Source of the DNA: Verrucomicrobiota bacterium
GTDB lineage: Bacteria; Verrucomicrobiota; Verrucomicrobiia; Limisphaerales; Fontisphaeraceae
Length of the DNA: 40,710 nt
Assembly (NCBI GenBank): GCA_037139415.1
Contig: JBAXGN010000054.1
Location: 1-40,710 of the forward strand
Direction of reading: 5' to 3'
Shown here one piece after another: positions 34,677 to 40,710 of the stretch (within the stretch, counting starts at the first letter, position 1; each line of letters opens with the position of its first letter). The position numbers and the translations under genes were made by a program. Under the pieces are notes generated by a model. That model had not been told where the DNA came from, searched no databases, and saw nothing but the letters and a program-made list of their open reading frames with translations.

Positions 34677-35563
34677 TGGAAGATTCCGGCATGACGTGGG
34701 AGGCGGCGATGCAGTATCTGCATTCGCGCAAGTTGATGCCCACGGAGCTGAGTTCCAAGGAACTCCAGGGAATCGCGGCGGACATCCGCCGCCGGTCGGT
34801 GTTTTCGGCGCGGTTGACGAATCTGGAGGTAATCCAGGCGCTCAAGGATGCCATCGCTGATCTGGCAAGCGGGAAGACGAATGAGGCGACGGCGCGGGCG
34901 AAGCTCCAGGATTTGTATGATTCGCTGGGGTATGACCCGGTGGAATCCGGGGCGGTGCGCGGGGATTTGACGGATCTGAGCAGTGATAAGCGAATCCGGC
35001 TGCAATTGGAGACGGGGTTGAAGACGGCGGGGAATTGGGCGCTGCATCAGCAGGGGCAGACGCCGGCCAGCCGTTGGCAGTTCCCGGCGTGGGAGCTGGT
35101 GCGGATTGGGATCCGGATGGTGCCGCGCGGGTTTCAACGCGGGAAAGGCGGGGCGCTGACGGAGATGCCAGGGGATTCGTGGCCGGAGCGGTGGGTGCGG
35201 GCCGGGGGCACGCTGTACGAGGGCCGGATGATCGCGGCGAAGGATGATGAGGTGTGGGATACGCTGGGCGATAGCGGCATCTTTGATGACGGGCTGGATA
35301 ATCCGTATCCGCCGTTTGCGTTTAATTCGGGGATGGGGTGGCGGGCGGTGCGGCGGTCCGAGGCGCTGGCATTGGGTATCGAGCTGCCGGAAACGCAAGG
35401 ACCACAAGGACAGCAAGGACAGAAGGGGCCGGGGCTGAATGACGGGGTGAAGGTGAGCACTGAGGGGTTTGATTTGGAGCTGCTGAAGCGGGCGCGCGCG
35501 GAGAATGCCATCCTGATCAGGCAGGATGAGATGATGGTCGCGGGGCAGAAAGGCGGGGAGTGA
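34673..35563 (+). CDS. Phage structural protein, possibly minor head or MuF-like
   Basis: This 296-aa protein has a helical N-terminus (1-120) and a central globular part with WQFPAWELVRIGIRMVPRG, DSWPERWVRAGG and DDGLDNPYPPFAFNSGMGW. The last element resembles the YPP-type motif near the end of phage minor head (MuF-like) proteins, but the match is loose. Codons at about 240-252 are repeat words (ETQGPQGQQGQKGPG, DNA about 35390-35428) in frame. It overlaps the gp36-like gene by 4 bp and ends 1 bp before the next start, so it is in a tight translational unit. The function beyond phage structure is not certain. Confidence 0.5.
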   Translation: MMEDSGMTWEAAMQYLHSRKLMPTELSSKELQGIAADIRRRSVFSARLTNLEVIQALKDAIADLASGKTNEATARAKLQDLYDSLGYDPVESGAVRGDLTDLSSDKRIRLQLETGLKTAGNWALHQQGQTPASRWQFPAWELVRIGIRMVPRGFQRGKGGALTEMPGDSWPERWVRAGGTLYEGRMIAAKDDEVWDTLGDSGIFDDGLDNPYPPFAFNSGMGWRAVRRSEALALGIELPETQGPQGQQGQKGPGLNDGVKVSTEGFDLELLKRARAENAILIRQDEMMVAGQKGGE

Positions 35564-35564
35564 T

Positions 35565-36155
35565 ATGGGCGTGGGCATCCAAATCAATGTGCTGGATGGG
35601 GCTGGACCGGCGATGCGTGAGGTGGTGGGCAAGTTGAATGACCGGACGGCGTTGCACCAATCCATTGGCGAATCGGTGCAGCAGGGCATCCGGGATCACC
35701 TGGCGGAGGTGTCGCGGACTCGGCATAACACGGCGATGCGGCTGGGCGCGGCGCCGAGCGGGTTCTGGGAGAAGGCGGTGGACAACATCGGGCTGAATGC
35801 GGACGGGCAACGGGCGGAGATCACGATTGCGCATCCGGGGATCAGCCGGGCCGAGCATGATGTGACGATTGTGCCGGGGGCCGGGAAGAAGGCGTTGACG
35901 ATCCCACTGGTGGCGGAGGCGTATAACCAACGGGCGTACCGGATGCCGGGGCTGTTCGTCCTGAAGGCGAAGGATGGCAAGGCGTACCTGGCGAAGAGTG
36001 AGGGGGGTGCGGTGCGGTTGTTTTATAAGCTGGTGCCATCGGTGACGTTGAAGCAGGACCGGTCGTTGTTGCCGAGTGATGCGGAAATCCGGCTGGCGGG
36101 GCGGCGCGGGATGGAGGCTTACCTGGACGCGGAAATAGCGAAACGACTGAATTAA
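35565..36155 (+). CDS. Phage virion morphogenesis protein (Mu G/gp31-like)
   Basis: This 196-aa protein fits the phage virion morphogenesis family: an N-terminal strand and helix (GIQINVLDGAGPAMREVV), HQSIGESVQQGIRDHLAEVS, a basic region, and a C-terminal helix (GMEAYLDAEIAKRLN). Members take part in tail completion or head-tail joining. In Mu the gene lies before the protease; here it lies after the gp36-like gene, a changed order. It starts 1 bp after the previous stop and is followed by a repeat-word gap. Confidence 0.62.
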   Translation: MGVGIQINVLDGAGPAMREVVGKLNDRTALHQSIGESVQQGIRDHLAEVSRTRHNTAMRLGAAPSGFWEKAVDNIGLNADGQRAEITIAHPGISRAEHDVTIVPGAGKKALTIPLVAEAYNQRAYRMPGLFVLKAKDGKAYLAKSEGGAVRLFYKLVPSVTLKQDRSLLPSDAEIRLAGRRGMEAYLDAEIAKRLN

Positions 36156-36279
36156 GACCGCGAAATTTTGCAGAAAGATGAACGGGCAGAAAAATGGGAA
36201 CCAAAAACCGGGAAATTTTAACCGAAGACATGATTGACCTGATTGACCGAATGGACAGGGGAAATAGCTAAAGAAAATT
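36156..36279 (+). repeat. Repeat-word mosaic gap
   Basis: AAGACCGCGAAA leads into the repeat phrase (36165-36195, GAACGGGCAG form), then GGGAACC / CCGGGAAATTTTAACCG and GATTGACCTGATTGACCGA words, ending just before ATG 36280. Confidence 0.8.
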
Positions 36280-37014
36280 ATGGACCCGTGCGAGACAATT
36301 TTGAGCGATATGCAGGCGGACATTGGGGACCGGCTGCGGAGTGATACGTATCTGGCGAGCATCCCGGTGTTCGACGAGGAGAAGGGGGACTTGGCCAGTG
36401 AGGTGCAGATCGCGCTCGGGCTGACGAGCGGGCAGCAGGATGCGTATGGGGCGTGCCTGGTGGTGCTGAGCCCGATCGGGAATGATGATAACCCGGATAC
36501 GCCGGGCGGGCCGCTGGATATCCACTTGGCGGTGCGGGTGTGCGTGGATCCCAAGATCAATAATGTGGCGGGGACGGGCACGCAGATCAAGGCGCTGACG
36601 TTGGCGCGTCGGGTACACCGCTGTTTGAAGCATTTCGCCAGCCAGGGGCGGTTCGTGGCGCTGTGCCCAGAGCGACCGTCTATTGTGCCGGTGGAGGATG
36701 GTTTCGCGCCGGTGGCATACGAGGTGCGGTTCACGACGCGGGAGTCTGATCCGGGGCGATATGCGAAGTTGCAGGCGGTGAGCATCAGCCCTGCAACGGG
36801 GGTGCAGACGTACCCGGTGACGGTGACGCTGGCCTGTAATACGGCGGGGGCGGCGATTTATTATACCCTCGACGGCTCTTATCCGCGCTCGGGGAATGCG
36901 GCTGCCATATTATATACAGCGCCGTTTAGTGTGACGGCGGCGAAGACGGTGCGGGCGGCGGGGTATAAGACCGGGTGGCTGCCGGGGGATGTGACGCAGA
37001 GTGTGTACACATAG
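36280..37014 (+). CDS. Tail-terminator-like phage protein with C-terminal chitobiase/hexosaminidase C domain
   Basis: This 244-aa protein has an N-terminal alpha/beta domain of about 155 residues (CETILSDMQADIGDRL, LDIHLAVRVCVD, EVRFTTRE) in the position and size of Mu gp37-like or tail-terminator proteins. Residues about 165-244 form an Ig-like module (SISPATGVQTYPVTVTL, AAIYYTLDGSYP, APFSVTAAKTVRAAGYKTGW). This is the CHB_HEX_C_1 type seen at the end of chitobiases and on many secreted enzymes and adhesins. Such modules occur as accessory domains on phage virion proteins, where they may bind surface sugars. The N-terminal call is weak; the C-terminal domain is clear. A repeat-word gap lies on both sides. 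Confidence 0.55.
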   Translation: MDPCETILSDMQADIGDRLRSDTYLASIPVFDEEKGDLASEVQIALGLTSGQQDAYGACLVVLSPIGNDDNPDTPGGPLDIHLAVRVCVDPKINNVAGTGTQIKALTLARRVHRCLKHFASQGRFVALCPERPSIVPVEDGFAPVAYEVRFTTRESDPGRYAKLQAVSISPATGVQTYPVTVTLACNTAGAAIYYTLDGSYPRSGNAAAILYTAPFSVTAAKTVRAAGYKTGWLPGDVTQSVYT

Positions 37015-37175
37015 AAAACCGGGAATTTTGCAGAAAAATGAAGACGAAAAACGAAGAATTTAAACCACGGATAAACACAGATTAACACGGATAGGACCGA
37101 AGATTTAAGACAGGATAAAAACAGGATTAAGACCGGATAGAAAACAAACAAAAAACAGAACAGAAAGAACCAAAT
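37015..37175 (+). repeat. Repeat-word mosaic gap with a partial phrase
   Basis: It holds only half of the repeat phrase (37025-37040, one GCAGAAAAATGAA unit), then TAAACCACGGATAAACACAG / ATTAACACGGAT words (37061-37093) and AGGACCGAAG / AAGACAGGAT / AAAACAGGAT words up to ATG 37176. Confidence 0.8.
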
Positions 37176-38087
37176 ATGCCGTTACCAACGATAGTGATTA
37201 CGCGCGGGCCTGCGATTGTGACGTTTAACAGCCAGGTGTTTTACACGGAAGCACCCATCAAGGCCGCGATTGATTGGGAGTTGTTTGATGTGAACTCGGG
37301 GCAATACGGGGTGGTATCGCGCCGGGTGAAGCGGCGGATGGCGAAGATCATGTTCACGCCGGTGGGGAAGTGGTTCACGAGTCTCTGGCCCTACGCCTCG
37401 CTGGCGCAAACGTTGGGGGCGACGATCATGCCGGCCACACAGAAGGATTTGGTGATTCAGCCGCTGGACACGACGCAGAAGATGTGGACGTTCTACGGCG
37501 CGGGGATTACTAAAGCGCCCACGATCCGGCTCTCGGCCGCGAAGCAGATTTATGGGGAGGTGGAGTTCACGGCGCTGGGCAAGTATGCGACGGCCCCAGG
37601 GACGGCGGATTCGCTCTGTAAACGGGAGACGAATACTTTCAATGATACGTCGTTCGCGTCGGCGGACGTCCAGACGCAGCCCTACGTTGGGACGCTGGGC
37701 GCGACGGCGATCGAGACGAAGGAAGGCTGGGAACTCTCGGCGGATTGGAAGTTGGATGAGGTGACATCCGATACGTTTGGGGTGGTGAATTTCACGATGG
37801 AAGAGATCAGCGCGAAGGTGAGTTTTACGCCGCGCAGTCTCTCGGAAGACGACATTGTGGGACTGTTGAATGGGGGGTCGTTCGATAAAGCCATCGGCGG
37901 GGCGATTGATGCGGGGGCGGACCTGGTAATCACGGGGACGGGGGTGAGCTGCACGTTGTATAATCTGGTGATGGAGAAGTTGGACCCGATTTGGGGGATC
38001 AAGGAGGACCGGTTTAGGAGTATTGAGCTGGTGACGCGGCGGAAGTTTACGACCGGCAGGCCGAATGTGCCGTATCTCATTGCCTGA
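37176..38087 (+). CDS. Probable phage major tail (tube) protein
   Basis: This 303-aa beta-rich protein has no signal peptide or membrane helix. It contains two similar halves: a VTRGPAIVTFNSQVFYTEAP to EVEFTALGKYA block and an AIETKEGWELSADWKLDEVTSDTFGVV to RFRSIELVTRR block, which suggests a duplicated tube-like fold. Position after the neck and terminator genes also fits a tail-tube protein. I do not see a sheath gene before it, so a D3112-like non-contractile tail is possible. The call is by fold impression and position, not by a diagnostic motif. Confidence 0.45.
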   Translation: MPLPTIVITRGPAIVTFNSQVFYTEAPIKAAIDWELFDVNSGQYGVVSRRVKRRMAKIMFTPVGKWFTSLWPYASLAQTLGATIMPATQKDLVIQPLDTTQKMWTFYGAGITKAPTIRLSAAKQIYGEVEFTALGKYATAPGTADSLCKRETNTFNDTSFASADVQTQPYVGTLGATAIETKEGWELSADWKLDEVTSDTFGVVNFTMEEISAKVSFTPRSLSEDDIVGLLNGGSFDKAIGGAIDAGADLVITGTGVSCTLYNLVMEKLDPIWGIKEDRFRSIELVTRRKFTTGRPNVPYLIA

Positions 38088-38261
38088 TTGCGGAACCATT
38101 GAATGCGGATTGCGGATTGCGGAATGGAAGACGGGGATTTTGCAGAAAAATGAACGGGCAGAAAGATAAAGACCGAAGAGATTTAACCGCAAAGAACGCA
38201 GGGAACACAGAGAAGACAAGTCATCAGTGATCAGTTATCAGTCATCAGTGAACAGTGAACC
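38088..38261 (+). repeat. Repeat-word mosaic gap with TCAGTTA words
   Basis: The order is: TGCGGAT/TGCGGAA words (38101-38126), the repeat phrase (38137-38168), GCAAAGAACGCAGGGAACACAG words (about 38187-38210) and TCAGTGA/TCAGTTA/TCAGTCA words (about 38224-38260, 7-8 bp period). The last word runs into the GTG start at 38262. Confidence 0.85.
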
Positions 38262-38693
38262 GTGAAGATAACCTGGAAATATACGGAGGAGGTGGCGGCG
38301 GGGGGTGGCATTACCACGCGCCAGCAGACGCTGGTGCTGGGGGATGATCTGGCCGGGCTGCCAATCCGGGATTATGAGGGGCCGCGCGTGGGCATCGAGG
38401 TGGACCGGATTGCGAAGGCGCGGGGGGAGGCGGAGAAGATTTTTGCGCGGGGATCGCGGAAGTATGATGGGTCGTTCACGGTGACGCGGACGTTCGAGAC
38501 GTATAAGGATGCGGTGGAGTTCCGGCATTCGTATGCGGAGAAGGTGTGCCGGTCGGGGGTGCTGACGGTGACGGTGGATGGATGGAATACGAGTGCGGTG
38601 GCGGTGTTTGAGGCGGTGGAACCGGTGATGGGTTCGAGCGCGGGGACCACGGTGGCGTATAAGCATTATTGGGTAAGTGAGGATTGGAGCTAG
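38262..38693 (+). CDS. Phage tail-region protein, unknown function
   Basis: This 143-aa beta-rich protein (MKITWKYTEEVAAGG, ITTRQQTLVLGDDL, RKYDGSFTVTRTFETYKDAVEFRHSYAEKVC, YKHYWVSEDWS) is not a family I recognise. Size and position after the putative tube protein would suit a tail-assembly or second tail protein. The start is GTG 38262; no in-frame ATG is near, and the coding sequence begins immediately after a run of TCAGT repeat words. Confidence 0.45.
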   Translation: MKITWKYTEEVAAGGGITTRQQTLVLGDDLAGLPIRDYEGPRVGIEVDRIAKARGEAEKIFARGSRKYDGSFTVTRTFETYKDAVEFRHSYAEKVCRSGVLTVTVDGWNTSAVAVFEAVEPVMGSSAGTTVAYKHYWVSEDWS

Positions 38694-38922
38694 CGAATGC
38701 GGAGTGCGGAGTGCGGAATGCGGAATGGAAGACCGGGAACCTTGCAGAAAAATGAACGGGCAGAAAAATGAAGACCAGAATCAAAATTTTAACCACGGAA
38801 CCACCGAATGCGGATTGCGGAATGCGGATTGCGGAATGGAAGACGGGAAATTTAACCACGGATGACACGGATGGGACGGATGTTGAAAATCCGAACTCCG
38901 AACTCCGAAATCATAAAGAACT
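38694..38922 (+). repeat. Longest repeat-word mosaic gap
   Basis: TGCGGAA/TGCGGAG words (38695-38727), the repeat phrase (38741-38770), AACCACGGAACCACCG, a second TGCGGAA/TGCGGAT block (38806-38839), AACCACGGATGACACGGAT words (38851-38881) and CCGAACT words (about 38890-38910). The block order is used almost twice over in one gap. Confidence 0.85.
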
Positions 38923-39804
38923 ATGAGTGTTTTGACGCAGTTGAGGAATCGGATTGGGTGCATTGTGGGGGCGTATCCTGGGCAGGCCGGGGTGGCGAAT
39001 AGTCTCACGGGGCAGCAGCCGGGGTTTTGGCGAGGGAATGATGTGCGGTTCGAGGTGGCGCTGTTGGAGGCGGACGGGGAGACGGTGATCACGAATATTT
39101 CGGCGCTGGCGAGTTTGACGGTGGAGATTTTGAGCGGTCAGGCGGCGGCACCAACGATTTTGGCGACGGGAACGGTGGCGGCGGCGGATATGAACCAGGC
39201 GCTCTCGCAGGCGGCATGGGATGATGGATCGAGCCAACACGCGGTGGTGGCGTTCTCGAACCTGGAGAGTGCGCTGGATCTGGGAGGGGCAGCGAGCCGC
39301 ACGTTCTGGCTGGCGATTAGTTATTTGACGAACGGGAGCCCGGCGCGGCGGATCACGATCTACGGCGGGCCGCTGACGGTGTTCGAGGACGGGACGCCGA
39401 GCGGGGGGCCGGTGATCGCGGGGGGGACGCTGGTGCCGGTGGGGGCGGTGTTTCAGGCGGGGGATTTGTATGTGCTGGAGGGGCTGACGCCGGGGCGGGC
39501 TTATTCGTATTACCGCGGGGCGAACGATATCAAGTTGTTGAATCCGGGCACGGGGGGTCAGGAGGTCGTGGACGGTGCCTTCGTCGCGGCGGATACCTAC
39601 GTCACGCTTTTGGGCACGCAACTACAGCCAGTGACGGCGGTGGTGAGGGCGGAGGCGTATTTCACGGCGGAGCAGTCCGACGCGCGTTATCAGCAGTTGG
39701 GCGGGACGGAGTTCGTTTGGTTGCGGCTGCAGGATGTGGCGACGGGCCAGTACCGGACGGTGCGGGTGAATAATGGGGTGCTGGTGGTGGAGCAGATCAC
39801 TTAA
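38923..39804 (+). CDS. Phage tail-fibre or baseplate-type protein
   Basis: This 293-aa protein has an N-terminal part with PGQAGVANSLTGQQPGFWRGNDVRFEVALLE, a beta-rich middle (ITIYGGPLTVFEDG) and a C-terminal segment AEAYFTAEQSDARYQQLGG. The last element is the short repeat common in tail-fibre proteins (xYxTxxxxDxRY). This points to a fibre or adaptor role at the tail tip. No chaperone or receptor-binding domain is visible. The start ATG 38923 follows a repeat-word gap. Confidence 0.5.
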   Translation: MSVLTQLRNRIGCIVGAYPGQAGVANSLTGQQPGFWRGNDVRFEVALLEADGETVITNISALASLTVEILSGQAAAPTILATGTVAAADMNQALSQAAWDDGSSQHAVVAFSNLESALDLGGAASRTFWLAISYLTNGSPARRITIYGGPLTVFEDGTPSGGPVIAGGTLVPVGAVFQAGDLYVLEGLTPGRAYSYYRGANDIKLLNPGTGGQEVVDGAFVAADTYVTLLGTQLQPVTAVVRAEAYFTAEQSDARYQQLGGTEFVWLRLQDVATGQYRTVRVNNGVLVVEQIT

Positions 39805-39976
39805 TTTCGGAATGCGGAATGCGGAATGCGGAATGAAAGACAAAAGACCGGGAATTTTGCAGAAAAATGAACGGGCAGAAAAATGAAGACCAAGACCGGA
39901 AAATTTTAACCACGGATGACACGGATGGCACGGATAAGACGAATAAACTTGCAGAAAAATGAACGGGCAGAAAGAT
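39805..39976 (+). repeat. Repeat-word mosaic gap with two phrases
   Basis: TGCGGAA words (39809-39835), a repeat phrase (39853-39885), AACCACGGATGACACGGATGG words (39907-39936) and a second repeat phrase (39948-39976) that ends at ATG 39977. The second phrase therefore supplies the whole ribosome-binding region of the next gene. Confidence 0.85.
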
Positions 39977-40710
39977 ATGAAGATGAAACACTTTTTGGGA
40001 AGAATGGGAGGCGTGGGAGTGATGCTGATGCTGGCGATGGTTAGCCAGGGGGCGACGACGAATTGGTATTCGACGGTGATGGAGGATGGCACCGGGACGG
40101 TGGTGAGGCCGACGAATTTTGTGGCGCGGAATGGGCTGGTGACTTCGAATACGCTGCCGGGGGTGCTGGCGGGGGTGACGAATCTGGTGGCGACGAATGT
40201 GGTGGGGCTGGCGACGCGGCAGGAGTTGACGAATTTGGTGACCGCCACGACGGCACCGTTGGTGGCGGCCACGAACCGGATCGCTTTGGGGCTGACGAAT
40301 GCGGTGACGGGGGCGTTTATGGGAGCGCCGGATAATGCGGTGGCGTTATATGATAGTAAACTGAAGGTGCTGGGCGCCTGGTTTGATAATGCGTTTCAAA
40401 ACGCGCCAGTGTTTCGGTGGTTGAATGCATACTCGGAGTGGGAGGATTTATCAGATTACGCCTTCCAATCCAGCGGTTATTTTGCCTGGACGAATGCCAT
40501 CCCTGGAATGTATTACGAGGTAACCCAGGGAAATGCGGATTATGTGTCGGCGGACGGCGGCCAAAAGTATTTTACACGCACCCGAACAGACGGGACGCGG
40601 TACTGCGTGATCCGTGCGAGGTATATCTATTTACTGTTCCACGGGGTGCCGATGTCGGCGGTAACCGCGATGGTGCGTCCGAAGCTGGCATTATCAATCG
40701 AGGATATGGA
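39977..40710 (+). CDS. Secreted protein in the phage module, cut by the window end
   Basis: The frame from ATG 39977 stays open for 244 codons to the end of the window. It starts with a signal peptide (KMKHFLGRMGGVGVMLMLAMVSQGA-TTN). Next comes a Thr/Asn/Val-rich repetitive stretch (LAGVTNLVATNVVGLATRQELTNLVTATTAPLVAATNRIALGLTNAV) with heptad-like spacing, as in trimeric fibre stalks. The last part is more globular, with many aromatics (an EWEDLSDYAFQSSGYFAWTN segment). The family is not recognised. The Thr-Asn-rich pattern recalls the secreted protein at 33505. It could be a fibre or surface protein; a signal peptide would be odd for a virion part. Confidence 0.6.
   Translation, partial: MKMKHFLGRMGGVGVMLMLAMVSQGATTNWYSTVMEDGTGTVVRPTNFVARNGLVTSNTLPGVLAGVTNLVATNVVGLATRQELTNLVTATTAPLVAATNRIALGLTNAVTGAFMGAPDNAVALYDSKLKVLGAWFDNAFQNAPVFRWLNAYSEWEDLSDYAFQSSGYFAWTNAIPGMYYEVTQGNADYVSADGGQKYFTRTRTDGTRYCVIRARYIYLLFHGVPMSAVTAMVRPKLALSIEDM

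Noticed and set aside
34361-36785. Long minus-strand open frames (442 and 422 aa) opposite phage genes
   Set aside because: They cross several real genes and the repeat gaps on the other strand; composition is typical of antisense to G-rich coding DNA.
30148-39976. CRISPR array from the regularly recurring phrase
   Set aside because: Spacing is irregular (about 0.1 to 2.7 kb), the 'spacers' are genes, and no cas gene is present.

Overview
The window looks like chromosomal DNA of a Gram-negative member of the Verrucomicrobiota or the wider PVC group. This placement is inferred from gene content only: a large NPCBM / PD40-propeller / di-heme protein, a GH97 glycosidase, PEGA plus FGE-sulfatase fusions, and outer-membrane secretion machinery. 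There is no rRNA or other phylogenetic marker in the window. I saw no tRNA, CRISPR array or complete insertion sequence.

Layout. (1) 1-418 has no gene and holds one REP-like hairpin. 419-4533, minus strand, carries a secreted histidine phosphatase and a 1154-aa secreted NPCBM/propeller/di-heme protein. (2) 4534-5329 is an AT-rich gap with a putative promoter. 5330-14080 is a two-partner secretion pair: a 2313-aa repetitive TpsA exoprotein and its FhaC-type TpsB transporter, closed by a strong intrinsic terminator at 14112-14155. (3) 14231-26950 is a type VI secretion (T6SS) membrane-complex and control module. The plus strand has a TagH-C-like protein, TssL, TssM and a TagF fusion. The minus strand has a lipoprotein and a membrane-anchored degenerate kinase. 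(4) 27076-29028, minus strand, is a GH97 alpha-galactosidase-type enzyme. (5) 29089-40710, plus strand, is part of a Mu-like (D3112/Mu-type) prophage: portal, protease plus capsid, gp36-like connector, virion morphogenesis protein, tail proteins and a partial last gene. The portal lacks its N-terminal half and no terminase, transposase or upstream phage gene is present, so the left side of the prophage is missing.

The most interesting system is in region 3. Two convergent genes have the same right-hand architecture (one transmembrane helix, a run of PEGA-type beta domains, a terminal FGE/SUMF1-like domain) but different cytoplasmic heads. One head is TagF; the other is a Ser/Thr-kinase fold whose catalytic Asp is Asn. 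In Pseudomonas aeruginosa the threonine-phosphorylation pathway uses separate PpkA kinase, TagF and a periplasmic FGE-like TagR. Here the TagR-like part appears built into both a kinase-like and a TagF-like protein, next to TssL and TssM. I read this as a condensed, possibly kinase-inactive trans-envelope switch for T6SS.

The second unusual signal is in region 5. Nearly every gap between phage genes is a mosaic of short repeated 'words' (7-16 bp units), including 11 same-strand copies (one partial) of a phrase containing the unit GCAGAAAAATGAA. Some copies lie inside coding sequence in the same reading frame and appear to have become protein linkers.

A window-wide feature is the near absence of clear Shine-Dalgarno sites, with T directly before ATG in 16 of the 19 ATG starts I assigned.
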